Of a stretch of 64,000 nucleotides of DNA, positions 1 to 11,411 are shown piece by piece; positions within the stretch are counted from its first letter, which is position 1, and every line of letters starts with the position of its first letter. The stretch is taken from assembly GCA_949152475.1 (NCBI GenBank), contig OX424570.1, positions 28,268,694 to 28,332,693 on the forward strand, given 5' to 3'. Below the pieces are notes generated by a model. That model saw only the letters and a list, made by a program, of their open reading frames with translations. It had not been told where the DNA came from and searched no databases. This stretch comes from Terebella lapidaria (taxonomy: Eukaryota; Annelida; Polychaeta; Terebellida; Terebellidae). The translations under genes and the position numbers were made by a program.

Positions 1-1296
1 GGCATCCGGAACTGTTGGTCCACACGTCCGGAGGTACTCGCGCTGGCGTTCACTCGATCCCGGACATCCGGAGATGCCCCCTAAAAGAGTGTGACGGTAG
101 GCTGCTATGGAAAACCGTCCGGCTGATCCTGGTCACTCAGCACCACTGTAAAGTTTGGTGGGCGCCCGCTACAGGGTGTCCGGCACTACTCTACGGAATA
201 CTACAACCAGGTACAGTCAGCCCGGAACGAGTCCGGCCGTCATACACTACGACATAACACATGCATCTCACCAACTCCTTAACTACAACATGCATATTAC
301 ATAGTTATGGTAATGTAGCCGTGTGTAGAGCTCGAGATGCCATGGGGGCGGGACCACGGAACCTGTACACGTGGGCATGTGATGACACTCTGTACACGTT
401 CGGCCTCGCCGAAGGCACTGTCGCAGAGATGGAACTCTGAGCCAGCCCGATGGTCTGCCAGAGCCTGTGTCACACCACCCCGGGTGGAGAAGAGAACTGG
501 CGATCCACAGGGCTTGCGCCCCCGAGTCAGCAACTGTCTCTACCCCAGCCCGGGCCCCCAATGGAAATCGTCCCCAGAGCCCGCGAGGGCCTTACCCAAG
601 ACACAGTGACGTAAAGCTCATGGCGAGCCTCTCGTCCTGCCTCTCGGCTTGCTCTGGGACAATCTCACAGACCAAGCCAAATGCTCGCGTATATATCGAA
701 CCAAGAGGCGGGAGGAGAAACTAGGTCACCACTTGTTATAGTTTACTGGGCGCGATTAGGTACAGTGCGTTGCTAGGCAGTGCAAATCGATTTGATCTCT
801 TCATTAATAGTTAAAATCTACGTTATTTAAATATTAAACGTGAAATAAAGTACCTATTGAGCCAGCCCGACGGTCTGCCAGAGCCTGTGTCACACCACCC
901 CGGGTGGAGAAGAGAACTGGCGATCCACAGGGCTTGCGCCCCCGAGTCAGCAACTGTCTCTACCCCAGCCCGGGCCCCCAATGGAAATCGTCCCCAGAGC
1001 CCGCGAGGGCCTTACCCAAGACGCAGGGACGTAAAGCTCATGGCGAGCCTCTCGTCCTGCCTCTCGGCTTGCTCTGGGACAATCTCACAGACCAAGCCAA
1101 ATGCTCGCGTATATATCGAACCGAGAGGCGGGAGGAGAAACTAGGTCACCACTTGTTATAGTTTACTGGGCGCGATTAGGTACAGTGCGTTGCTAGGCAG
1201 TGCATGCTCCAAGCTCGAGCGGTCTAAAGATAGGCCACAATACTTGCTAGTGTTTTGCAAAGACTCCTGCCGCGATCTTTGGGCAAAATCGCCACA
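1..1296 (-). mobile_element. Ty3/gypsy relic of the element-B family, antisense, cut by the window edge
   Basis: Read on the minus strand, bases 1 to about 146 match the gag start, leader and primer-binding region of the element at 24493-39285. Shared blocks lie around the gag segment near 25750 and the PBS near 25260. Bases 147-1296 then match that element's LTR, ending in the same TGTGGCGATTTTGCCC terminus. Divergence from element B is clear by eye, so this is an older, separate insertion. It is broken. The rest of the element lies left of the window. Confidence 0.75.
147..1296 (-). repeat. Diverged element-B-type LTR with an internal duplication
   Basis: This LTR is longer than the 736-bp LTR of element B because a block of about 347 bp is present twice (438-784 and 858-1204, 420 bp apart). 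The two copies are almost identical. The 73 bp between them are an inverted match to about 1595-1670 in the neighbouring DNA transposon, so the LTR is a mosaic with its flank. Confidence 0.7.
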
Positions 1297-2122
1297 ATTG
1301 CAATAGGTCCATATCATACACCATTGTGAATTCGTTGATTTATGCGACATAAATTAGCGAATGTCCCATTAAAAATAGGAAATCAGTACTAGATAAACAG
1401 AACTAGATGCACACTTATGTACCTTCTGTCTAAGTATCGCAAACGAAGCTTCGGTTCCAAGTGAAGTTGGATTTAATGGTGTGTATCAATAAACACAAAT
1501 ATAGTCACATACCTCATATACCTACACACACGCCTACACAATATATTATGTTATTCATATCAGAAGATCATCTGTACACATCAATACATGTCAATAGGTA
1601 CTTTATTTCACGTTTAATATTTAAATAACGTAGATTTTAACTATTAAAGAAGAGATCAAATCGATTTGCGATCAAATCGATTTCCTTGATTTGCGACAAG
1701 GATATGTTTTACCAAGACTTATAGCTGCGTTTGAGAAATTCTATGGACGTCATCATGATCTGGTTGATAAATAAAGCAAATCCATGTCTGCCATGCAACT
1801 AGATCTATTTTCATGTTAATTTTGGGGAATTCGTGACGGGTGCCACTAGTGGGGCAGGAAATGCTCACTCTTTCCGGAACACCTGATTTCACCTCCTAAT
1901 GGCCATTTTTGGGGGTTCATGAGTTTCCCTGTCATTTTTGTTTTCTCTCACTTCGTATGCCTGATATGACTTTTTGTCCCCGGACTATGAGATTGGATAA
2001 CGGACCCTGTTTTGTTTGCTCGGAATACGAAGAAAATGGAGAAAATTAAAACGAACCGCGAGTGCTGTTCGCCATTGTGGGATGCACTAACGATCGTTAG
2101 TGCATCCAGTCTCGCCACAGTG
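1297..2122. mobile_element. Degraded DNA-transposon copy related to the element at 58616-59376
   Basis: Bases 1300-1380 and 1560-1660 match 58910-59065, and 2030-2122 matches the right terminal inverted repeat at 59288-59376, including a 28-bp palindrome (2080-2107) and the CCACAGTG terminus. The left end is missing where the LTR relic lies, and the middle carries unrelated sequence plus the repeat at 1871-2029. It has no coding capacity. Confidence 0.6.
1871..2029 (+). repeat. Dispersed repeat, copy 1 of 2 in the window
   Basis: About 158 bp, from TTTCCGGAACACCTGATTTC to TTTGCTCGGAATAC, recur almost unchanged at 62874-63030. From memory it resembles a repeat common in bivalve genomes; that resemblance is an impression, not a search result. 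Confidence 0.65.
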
Positions 2123-2629
2123 AATGCTAGGAGGCCGCTCCCTCGCCTGCAATGGACTTATGAGGAAAGATATACATCATTTAGATATATGCTGGATCTT
2201 CTCGTGACCTCGAATTTGACCAGAGACCTTATTTCAAACTTCACCTGAAAATGGCTGTTAAATATTTAATATATAAAACATTTATTGTCCAGTAATCTGT
2301 CTTATCTTTTGGGCTAATTTTTTATGTTCGTTTATCATTTAGATTGTGCCCTGTTTCATGTTCGTATGTGAGAGGTGTCATATATCCTTCTGTGTTTTCC
2401 TTTGTTGTGTACGAGTATGTGTAGTTTGTTAACGTGTGTACTGGTATCATTCACTGTATTGTCATGTCTTGTATCTGTCACTTCTTCTCAAACTGCTTAA
2501 TATTAGCCGAAGCTTCGCAGTTATGTAACCCTTGCTTTGTATGTTGTTGTCAAGCACTTGGGGATATATTTTGGTTTATTTCATATCATGGGACCCCTTT
2601 AACATCATCAAATACAATATCTACATTTT

Positions 2630-3150
2630 GGTATGCCCGGACAAAACCATACGACAGACCCGAATGCCCGGACAACACCCACCGTCAATGAGAAATGCCC
2701 GGACAAAAACCACCCATATTCTTCTTGGACACAATTCAATTATTCTTCACTTACTGCTTCAGAGCATGAGATTTTGATCGAAACAGGTATATATCCTCAC
2801 GTTGTCTACGCCTCGCTGTTTTTCCAACCAAAAGTATGATGTTATATATCAAAACTTACCCAAAATAGTGAAAACTACAGATATATTCATAAATTGGACC
2901 AATGTGTATTGCCTATCATCATAACATGCTCCGGAAGTTATTAGGACACACGCTTATGATATACTGTATTATTTGGAGGTGATAGCTGGACTTGTGAATG
3001 AATATTATGTGCCCAAAACAATGCGTGTTGTACATACCATCCATGTGACCGAGCAAAACCTAGCATCAGCAGTGTTGCCCGAGCAAAACCCATGACCTAC
3101 CCGAGCAAAACCCACCATATGCCCGGACAAAACCATTTCACCGCTGCACC
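2630..3150 (+). repeat. Cluster of CCCGGACAAAACC / CCCGAGCAAAACC motifs
   Basis: A 12-14-base motif occurs about eight times in two clusters, 2636-2710 and 3050-3140, at irregular spacing. The two variants differ mainly in GGAC versus GAGC. No reading frame or gene explains it. The rest of 2123-3315 is AT-rich and otherwise featureless. Confidence 0.5.
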
Positions 3151-3315
3151 GCTTACAGGGGGTGACACTACCACGATGTAAATAATACTAGCGGTATCAT
3201 ACCAGTCTATAATCTGCCTGCACAAATTACAACTAAGCACACACACAAATATGTATTACAATGATTGTATTGAGTTTCAACACATAATAATTCATCAATG
3301 GCTTTTTCCTTCAAG

Positions 3316-3426
3316 CTTGCAAGCACACAAGAGCGTCCTCCGTCACCCGAAACATACAGAGAGCTGATTAATATCTCTGAGTACAAGCGTCCTAACCTTG
3401 CACCTCATAGGAGTGACAGCATGAAA
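3316..3426 (+). CDS. Propeller-gene exon a (37 codons)
   Basis: The acceptor follows a pyrimidine tract ending TTCAAG and the donor is GTGGGT after ATGAAA. It encodes a polar Ser/Pro/Arg-rich stretch containing RELINISEYKRP. A related exon at 47582 contains RELTSIPHDERSRP. An ATG at 3298 is in frame, so an alternative first-exon reading cannot be excluded. Confidence 0.6.
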
Positions 3427-6400
3427 GTGGGTAGTGTCAAAAACTTGTGGCCAATCAATAATTACAACAATAATTTGAACAGTGCAGAAGAACATGTTTT
3501 ATATCGTTATACTATATAATATTTTTTTTTTAATATAAAGATTTAATTGAATATTTTTAATCTTTAAGAATCACATAACTGACCTGATATCGTCAAAACT
3601 TAATGTAGTCTATGTACTAGTCATACGGTCATGTTGAATTTTTTTCTTGGGACCCTGTTGGAAGGGTGGAGGGTCGGTTGTGTAGATATTCATAACTAAA
3701 CAGAACTACATTAAAAAATACTATATATGCAAAGAAAACAATGCCAAGTTTTATTGTGGTTTAGATGCAGCTGTCATTCCCTGGTCCACCGTCTCCAAGC
3801 ACTGACCTACCTTCCAAAGGAAAGAATATCTCAGTAAGATTTCAGCTGTGTTTATTCATTTTCAGCACATGCTTCCATTCTCATGTGTTATAGAGTGTTT
3901 TGACATATTCACGAAAAAAGTATTATCATTGTGTAGGATACAACCAAGTGGGTTTCACAGTCTCCATATGAAACTGACCGGGTATCAGACAGGTTGATCC
4001 AAAAACGAGACCTCAGCCGACCAGAGCACAAGTCATCCACGGTGAGTATAACCAGTTTACTTTGATATCAAAACTTGTTTCACGAAGAAAGAATTTATAA
4101 TTGTCATTTGTTTCTTGTTCATTGTTCAACTTACCTTTGATGAAATACTCATAATTGTACTGAGCTAGACCATCGGACTATCCCCCCCAAAAAGTGTCAT
4201 TATGAGTGTCACTTGTATTCCCGCCAAAACCGGTCAGTGCATGTGTAGTGCACAGCTTTCTTGTTCACTGTTAGTCCACTTACAGGGTGGGGAACCTGAG
4301 CGACAATCCTCGGAGTCAATTCAGATGAACCTCGGATGAAATCTGTCAATACGCAGCTTCGTTGTCATATAATTGTGTGTATTTGAGGAGTGTTTGGCGC
4401 AAATGTGATCTACAAACATCTTTCAGAGCAATATAAATGTGTGCTGAAGTGACATAAACCCACAAATGTGCCGCATGCAGTCGGTACTCATCAAACAATA
4501 CGCACAACTCTGGTGTATGCACAGGTTGGGTGATAACTCGAGAATCGGCTGGCTGAAAATGAATAAACAGGAATAATACATGTTACAAGCGATCGTTATG
4601 TGCGCCTACTGCAATCCAAACACATCCTCCATATCTGTGCACATGTGTTAGGTGATGAAATAATGCATTATCCACGGAGTAAAATCCGGTCTTCATTTGT
4701 TTTATGACCACATCATTTGCGTGTGTCTTTCGCGGGCAGAATAATGAAATATTATACTCTGATTTTTCTAACTTGTTTACACCGTTTTTTGACGATATTT
4801 TTGCGATGCTAAAGGTTATCATTTTTATATCTTGGCATACTTTACCTGGCATACTTTACGGCAATTTTGTACCAAATTTCAGACTTCTATCGCAAAAATT
4901 TAAGAAGTTGGCTCTCTACCCCAATGGTAAATTTCAGCTCAAAACGGGATCGCGAGAATTTGAGCATATACGAGGTCTTGTTCAAATCCCTCAAGATTCG
5001 AAGTATTATTGTAATTTTAGACAAGACACATTGGGGTGTATTCTACACATACATGTTGATTTCGAAAGATTGCACCACTAGAAAACCGAACAAATGCACA
5101 AAATTAATTTAACATTGGGGTAGATTGCCAACTTTTGAAAATCGGTAAAATAAATTGCCGTTTGATTCCCAGGTGAAGTATGCCTAGTTAGAACGATATC
5201 TTTTTCCATCGCAAAAGTATCGGCGAAAAACTGTGTAAACGAGTTAGAAAAATCAGAGTATAGTGCTTGTAGCACAAAAAAAAAACGACCAGTATAGATA
5301 CACATATCTATCATTTGATTTCAATGCATTTTGATGCAATCATTCGATTGTTTGACACCTAGGCTGTTCCCCCTGAAATTTCCTTTCTGGAAGCCGTATG
5401 TCAAATTAAGTTTCATGATAATTCAATTACAATCTTGAAACAGGGTCATGATCCTGAATATCCTAACTTTTTACTTCATGCATATAAAACAACCATTTCT
5501 CAATCTACGCTCAATGGTCGAAATCCCCTAAACGTACATGTCTTCAGAAAGTTACAATCGATAACATATAACTATGAATTTATTACCTTCCCAAACTGAG
5601 ATAGAATTATTTCGAATCGAATTTCATTTATTGTGAATGCTTCCCATCGTCTCACATGCCAGTCAGTCTGTAATCTGCTGAAATGTCTGTCCGTGACCAT
5701 TGGACGCTCAAATCAAGATGTATACTCTTCTATATAGCATTATGCCTATAGATCTAGACACGTACATGTAAATGATGCAATGAAGCTCAACAAGCTTTTT
5801 TTTTAGTCCGAAATTCTGTTTTAATCAATCACTCAAATATCACCATATGGGGTTGGTCTTCAATAGTGCTTTCCAACACAATCAATGAAAATAGCACCCG
5901 AGGATTAATGTTGGAACAACGAGGATTGTTGCTACATCCGTTTATGCCGTATTTTTCTCAGCCAGAGAGAAATGAAGTCGACATTTCTCCCAGTAACTGA
6001 TATCTCATGTAACACATGACCATTGCGAATCATACTTGATTGTCTATCAGGTATAACTGTTCAGAGTTCAGGACTGATACACATCGAGGCTAGTGCACCC
6101 CTGGGATGAACGCAGGGCGTGCCGACAAAACGCGGGAATATTAACATATCAAAGTTGGAATCAATTTTAAAATCAGCCAAATTTAGCATTCTTGTTTGTC
6201 ACGCAAACTTGAAAGTACATCTCAAGATAGTCGGGAATATATAGGAAATATGCGCAGTTCGACAACAGATACTTAGAAAATTGCCGTTAATCGTGCATGA
6301 AAACAGTAGATAGAGAGTGATCGGCCTGCCTACATTGCCTGTTGCCACAGTATCTAGACAAATACCAATGACGTCATGAGTCTGTGTGTAGAATTCGCCC

Positions 6401-9400
6401 TCAAGGCGGGCCACTTTGTGGAAAAATTTGATGCGACATTGACTGGCCCGAGTTTAAATCTTGATTTGGCAACTCAATTTAGGTACGTAATACACATTTT
6501 GAGACCCAATTTTTCACGATTTCTCATTCTATAGACAAAACAAAGCTACTGCAGGATAAATACATTTTTTCAATTCCAAAAGTGATTATGGCTTTAACTG
6601 GTGTGACCAATACATACACACATTCATTCCACATACATTGCGAACAATTTACAACGATGACCTCATTTTTTTACTCTGTTTTCCACCGCGCATCGCTGTT
6701 GTCCTCGTTGTTCGTTTACAAAAAACTCCGAGGTTCGTCTGAATCGCTCACTCCGAGGATTATCGCTCACCCACCGTGACTTATGAAAGTCCCCGGGAAC
6801 CATTGGCTTGCTTAGCCACGGATGGGACGGGAGAATTTTACGGTGCTCACCGTCACCCTCGTCTTCTAGAATCACTCAGACGGATCCCACCGAATCCTAA
6901 CTACTGAGAGTAGTCGGCGGCCGGAAAGCATCTGGCTGTCGTATATATTACATTCACTGTTGTTCCTTTTCACTTCTAGGGCAAATACGATTCTCACCTA
7001 CCGTCTACATTTGATTTGATGTCGCTCAGTCCGTACAAAGAAATGATAGACCCCAGCATCACCAGAACTAGTTCAAGTCAGCAAGATATAGATCTCAATG
7101 TGGTTAGTGAACAGCAACGACTAATCACCTGTCTCAGAAATGAAGGGAAAATAAATATACTCCTTTTTATGCCAATATTGTCATTTGAACTCATTGCAGA
7201 GGTTTTGTGCACATTGCTGATCATTATTTGCATGAAACAAAGCCATTACTTGCAAATAACGTAATTATATGTATGACAAGGATATTCATTATCTACATTC
7301 AACTTGTGTATGTAGGATAGTTAAATTCATTGAGTTACATGCCAAGTAATTCTGTTTTTATTTTATTTTCGTCATACCAACAACACAGTGGCTAGGCGTT
7401 ACGCGTTAGTCAGGGTGTGCCGCGTAAAATCATGAGTATTACGTGTTATTCGTGGGGAAATGACAGCCTCTGGTTGACCCCTAGCAGGAAATACATACAA
7501 TTTCGCTAATTTTACCGTTTTGAAATGTCGGATTCAGATTTGCACGGAACATTACACATATTCATGATTGTCGTTGAGAGTTTAAATCAGAGAAATAAGC
7601 CAGTGTAGCGATACTTTTTGCTGCACAATATCTGTTAATTTCGCTTCGACAGACGCTCTCCTCGGTCTTGGGGTTGAAAATGTTATGTATCGGCATTGAT
7701 ATAGATAGAATGGGAGGTCTATGATAGTGATAGTATGGGCTTCGCATGTGCCTGTCTTCGAAATGTTTCAGAAATAGAGAAATCCCGAGGAACAGGGGGT
7801 TATTCAACATGGTCGAGGGCGGCAGCCTGAGACTATGTTGAATAACTCCCTGTTTCTCGAGGGGTTTCTCTATTTTAAACCATACAGAAAACTACTCAGC
7901 CGTGACCGACAGGTGTTTAACCAACATACCGCATTGATTAAACACCTATGAGAACAATACGAGTATGGTTTAACACATACGCATATGTGCATGAGTTAAT
8001 GTTTGTTGAGGTTTGGATATTTCTTTCTTAATGCGGATCTTTCTCCAGTTTTTACTGCTCAATCAATGAAATAAAGTCAAGTTCAAGAGATAATGTTTTC
8101 ACTTGGTGAGCTTCTGTGTAAAAGACATGAAAAACTCTTACTATTGCCAATTTCAGATTTATGATGATCGTGAGGAACATATTGATGATAATGGTAAATG
8201 AGGAGTATTGTCAGTACTTGAAATATGTGCCGCCTCAAATAATTCTTTAAAATTCCCCATGTATGCATTACCAGTCCTACCATCCCCGACAACGCTCAAA
8301 TGCCTCCTCATGCTGTAACGCGAGTGCAGGTTTTCTCCTTCAGGCTGATACGCGAAAACCACAAAAACCTTCCTAGTTCATAAAATGCTCAATTATAACA
8401 ACTGGTTGAATGGTGTAACAATAAAGAAAGGTTTTTCTGGGCATTTTATGATTTACCACTATGCACTTCATTGATTTCAATTGATAACCGATTATATTTT
8501 ACATATGAGTCGCAAGCATGTGGGTGTTGTCAAGTACTGTGTGTTCATTTTCGTAAATATAACAACATGTGCAAGTAATTCATAATAGCATACGTGATGT
8601 TTGCTTATTGGGATGTTCCGTGGAAATAAAATTTTAGGAAAAAAATTAACCTTCTCATTATTTTTCCATATTTGAAGTGGGGGCCGGTGTAGTTTCCTAT
8701 GCTATTTCCTCACGAATAATGCGTAATACTCACGATTTTACGCGGCACTCCCTGAATAACGCATAGGCCTAATGCCTAGTCACCGTGAACAAGCTAATCC
8801 ATTGACTGCAATTTCCAGGATATTTTATACTCTTCATATATCTTACAGATGCTACGTAAACATAAATTTACCATATCACAACAGTAGAATCTCACCTGTA
8901 CAACACATTTCATGATCCCCATTTTGCTCCCAGATCCCTGTCCGTGTGTTGACTCAAGAGGCGTGGGAGTGGATATATGACGTGTGCTGGGAGAGTGAGG
9001 GAGAGGATGCCGCTCTGCTTTTTACAACATGGAATTCAGTCAGGCGGGTGTCGGTGACGGGAGAGCTGCTCACTCTCTCACTTGATACCACACACATGTC
9101 CTGGCCATGGTCCGTGTCGTGTAGCGGTGACGGGGAGTGGACGGTGGTGGCGGATAGATCCCGGTGCTCGTGGACAGCATACCACCGCGAGGCCCCGGGG
9201 GTCTACCACCTTCACAGCAATCATCCAGTGACCGGTGAACCTCGCTCAGCCCGCGTAACACCACATGGCCGTCTGGCAGTGATAGTGCACAAAGTGGGTG
9301 TTATTATTATTTTTATTCCTATCAATTACAGGTATTATCATTTATTATATGATTGTCAGTCACTACTAGACTGGCACACGTATGTTTAAGAAATATCTTT

Positions 9401-10251
9401 GAAATAAATGGCTGAACCAAATACCCAATGAAACACGTTTATCAAAACAGTGAGCAAATCAACCATATATTTAATTATGTGGTTTATAATGATGATGTTC
9501 CAATCTGAATACTATGATAGATTGTGGAAAATGAACAGAGAATTGAATCCTAATTAATCTGATTTACATACTCCACAATTTACGATAAGAACTACTTGTA
9601 TTGTGACAACAATGTCATAACATCACAGTAAACAGACCTATTGAACATGTATATATCGTAGTCCACTGTACATTATATCAAATTTGATAAATATTAAATA
9701 TAACAGGTATTAATTTAATACCTGTTATATATTGAAACTAGATAATCATTATTCTTTATGGCATGATTTATTAGTATACACAATGCATGTCCATGTGGTG
9801 TGTGAAGCTGTGAGTGACACATTGCTACTTACTATTGCTGTCATGTCCTCAGGATGAGTCTGTCTTACGGCTGTACAGCAGCATCAAAGACCCCCAGCAG
9901 CTGTGGAAGCGGTCTGTCTCTCTGTGGTACCTGCCCCCAGGCGTCATGTCCGTGTCTACAGACGGTGACATCCTTGTGTGCGGGAGGGAGTGTGTGGACC
10001 AGTACAGCGCGACTGACGGGACACACGTCTCCACCCTCCACTACCCTGACAGACTCTGGGGACCCAGGGCTGTGTGTGCTGACCCGTCCGGCCGTGTGTG
10101 TGTCGGGTGCGGGGACGGGTCCGTGTGGCTGATCACAAACAGGGGAGGACGGAAGTTGATTGATGGAAGCGATCGGTGGGTGAGGAGTCTGGCCGTCCAC
10201 AGGGACACACAGCTGGCCGTGGGTACAGGGAGAGGACTGCACCTGTACAAG
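3316..10251 (+). CDS. Multi-exon beta-propeller protein (partial, exons 1-6 seen)
   Basis: Six exons with good GT-AG borders: 3316-3426, 3765-3833, 3937-4041, 6980-7102, 8934-9293 and 9853-10251. Each is a whole number of codons (37, 23, 35, 41, 120 and 133), so every intron is phase 0, which supports a real gene. The first four exons encode Ser/Pro-rich, probably disordered linker. The last two encode repeated blade-like units with motifs such as SVSTDGDILVCG and VCADPSGRVCVGCGDGSVWL, typical of NHL- or WD-like propellers. The first and last exons of the gene were not found; upstream and downstream sequence is occupied by transposons. I do not recognise the family beyond the fold, and a TRIM-NHL-like origin is only one possibility. 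A decayed second copy lies at 47582-48640. Confidence 0.75.
3765..3833 (+). CDS. Propeller-gene exon b (23 codons)
   Basis: TTTAG acceptor and GTAAGA donor. It encodes a Pro/Ser-rich linker, QLSFPGPPSPSTDLPSKG. The sequence and its upstream intron recur at about 48020-48190. Confidence 0.65.
3937..4041 (+). CDS. Propeller-gene exon c (35 codons)
   Basis: TGTAG acceptor and GTGAGT donor, phase 0 at both ends. It encodes a charged linker, DTTKWVSQSPYETDRVSDR and onward. Confidence 0.65.
4283..6778. mobile_element. Non-autonomous DNA transposon, CAC..GTG ends, ACTTA target duplication
   Basis: The left end CAGGGTGGG, then GAGCGACAATCCTCGGAGT, matches the inverted right end CACGGTGGG, then TGAGCGATAATCCTCGGAGT. 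Similarity continues for about 70 bp, including AACCTCGGA. Both ends are flanked by ACTTA (4278-4282 and 6779-6783). The 2.5-kb interior is AT-rich with no transposase. It lies in the intron between exons c and d of the propeller gene. Superfamily is uncertain; the ends and the 5-bp duplication match the element at 7384-8787. Confidence 0.75.
4752..5268. repeat. Fold-back nested in the 4283-6778 transposon
   Basis: Bases 4752-4925 are an imperfect inverted match to 5106-5268 (shared ACTCTGATTTTTCTAAC, TTTTGCGATG and CTACCCCAATG), separated by about 180 bp. It is probably a separate MITE inserted into the larger element. Confidence 0.65.
6980..7102 (+). CDS. Propeller-gene exon d (41 codons)
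   Basis: TTCTAG acceptor and GTTAGT donor, phase 0. It encodes a Ser-rich linker containing SLSPYKEMIDPSITRTSSSQ. It lies between the two intronic transposons. Confidence 0.6.
7384..8787. mobile_element. Non-autonomous DNA transposon, CAC..GTG ends, AACAA target duplication
   Basis: About 85-bp terminal inverted repeats: left CACAGTGGCTAGGCGTTA, right read inward CACGGTGACTAGGCATTA. Both continue through GTGCCGCGTAAAATC and GAGTATTACG. AACAA flanks both sides (7379-7383 and 8788-8792). Length is 1404 bp with no transposase frame. It sits in the intron between exons d and e. Confidence 0.8.
7772..7875. repeat. Fold-back, about 40-bp arms, nested in the 7384-8787 transposon
   Basis: The left arm AAATAGAGAAATCCCGAGG continues to TTATTCAACAT. 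The right arm runs ATGTTGAATAAC to TTTCTCTATTT. A G-rich loop of about 24 bp separates them. Confidence 0.75.
8934..9293 (+). CDS. Propeller-gene exon e (120 codons, blades)
   Basis: CCCAG acceptor and GTGGGT donor. It encodes several strands of a propeller: WEWIYDVCWESEGEDAALLF, then RVSVTGELLTLSL, SCSGDGEWTVVADRSRCSW and RVTPHGRLAVIVHK. The repeating pattern of a hydrophobic strand, a G/D turn and another strand is blade-like. No signal peptide or membrane segment is seen. Confidence 0.8.
9698..9730. repeat. Perfect 33-bp palindrome
   Basis: Two perfect 16-bp arms (left ATATAACAGGTATTAA) flank a single central T, in the intron between exons e and f. The rest of that intron (9294-9852) is AT-rich with nothing else recognised. 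Confidence 0.85.
9853..10251 (+). CDS. Propeller-gene exon f (133 codons, blades)
   Basis: CCTCAG acceptor and GTATAT donor. It continues the propeller with DESVLRLYSSIKDPQQLWKR, VMSVSTDGDILVCGRECVDQ, AVCADPSGRVCVGCGDGSVW and SLAVHRDTQLAVGTGRGLHL. A fragment of this exon, around VCADPSGR to ITNRGG, survives in decayed form at about 48500-48620. Confidence 0.8.
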
Positions 10252-11411
10252 GTATATATTTGGAGTCAGCATGAGAAATGTATCACATCACAGGAGCTAC
10301 ATACCGTTTTGGTAGGCCTCAAAAACATACGATAGTGTTTTTTTTAATGTGAATCGCATAGATTTCCGCATGTACACAGTGGAATTTGGTAGATAAAAGA
10401 AAATGTTAATTAATATTTTCATGAATATTAATGGCTAGGGGATTCTTCGAAATTTTATAGTGAATGAATGCATAGTCATGTTAGGCTTACTCGCACAAGA
10501 TCATATAGCTGCCACATACAGCTGTATATACATAGCGCCATTAGGTCAAATCGTGTCAGATAGTGCAGACCCTTCCACAGGGTCGTGAAAATGGGGGTTC
10601 GACTGACATAGCCATCACGGCAGGGGGTCTGGGGGGCGCTCAAGGCCCCCACAAGTCACGGCCGTGTTTATAACTCCAGGTGATTAATGAGCTGTATCTG
10701 ACACATAGCTTCGTATTTTGACATCAAATTCAATGATGATTCCGACCATTCAGTATCATTATGCACATCGATACAGACAATATGTGTACAGTAACCCTAA
10801 CTTTTATTTCACGGTATTATGTTATTATATGCATGCAAATAATGTGTAGGACTATTGTTGTTCTAACGAGCAAAACCTGCCGGTATATAAAATTTCTCAA
10901 CAAACAGCGAAAATTTCATGCCCTTATGGAAAAATTACATGCACCGACGTGTTGGGTGAACTTCACCAAAACCAACTCAAAAAGAGGATTCTATGTGTAA
11001 GATCATGTGATATACTGATTGGCCTGGGACATAGGCAAAACCAAGCTGGTCACAGGATAGCCCCAAAAGTGGCTCTTCAACCTGTTGAATGATATGGGCG
11101 CCCATATCGTTCACCAGGTTGGAGAGCCACTTTTGGGGCTAGTCACAGGATACATGTTTCTTTCTGCAAGTATGTTAACACTTACGCGAGCATTTAAACA
11201 GTATATAATTATACTGTATGTATTACTGGGATTTTTTTTCTCGTTGCAATTGTTGCCACAGCTAATCTTAGTGTTTTGTGTCTCGACTTGGCTGCGGCTC
11301 GGCAACGATACTTTACGAGGTCATTCGGGTCGACAGATCACAAAGTCAATTATCTTCACTCAATCGGGGATTTATTTTATAGCCTGTGACAGTTCGCTGA
11401 TCTATATACAT
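10252..11411. other. No further exon recognised
   Basis: After the last visible donor no convincing next exon was found before element A. The only structured item is the palindromic insertion at 11059-11140. Confidence 0.5.
11059..11140. mobile_element. Palindromic mini-insertion with 10-bp target duplication
   Basis: The whole 82-bp segment is a near-perfect palindrome centred on GGGCGCCC, with outer arms AGCCCCAAAAGTGGCTCT. The direct repeat GTCACAGGAT flanks it (11049-11058 and 11142-11151). A 9-10-bp duplication and long inverted ends are typical of Mutator-like fold-back MITEs. Confidence 0.75.

Noticed and set aside
4704-5081. 125-codon open frame
   Set aside because: Lies within an AT-rich fold-back nested in a transposon; composition and context are non-coding.
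3316-10251. Assignment of the propeller gene to TRIM-NHL proteins
   Set aside because: No RING, B-box or clear NHL consensus is present in the visible exons; only the propeller-like pattern is supported.
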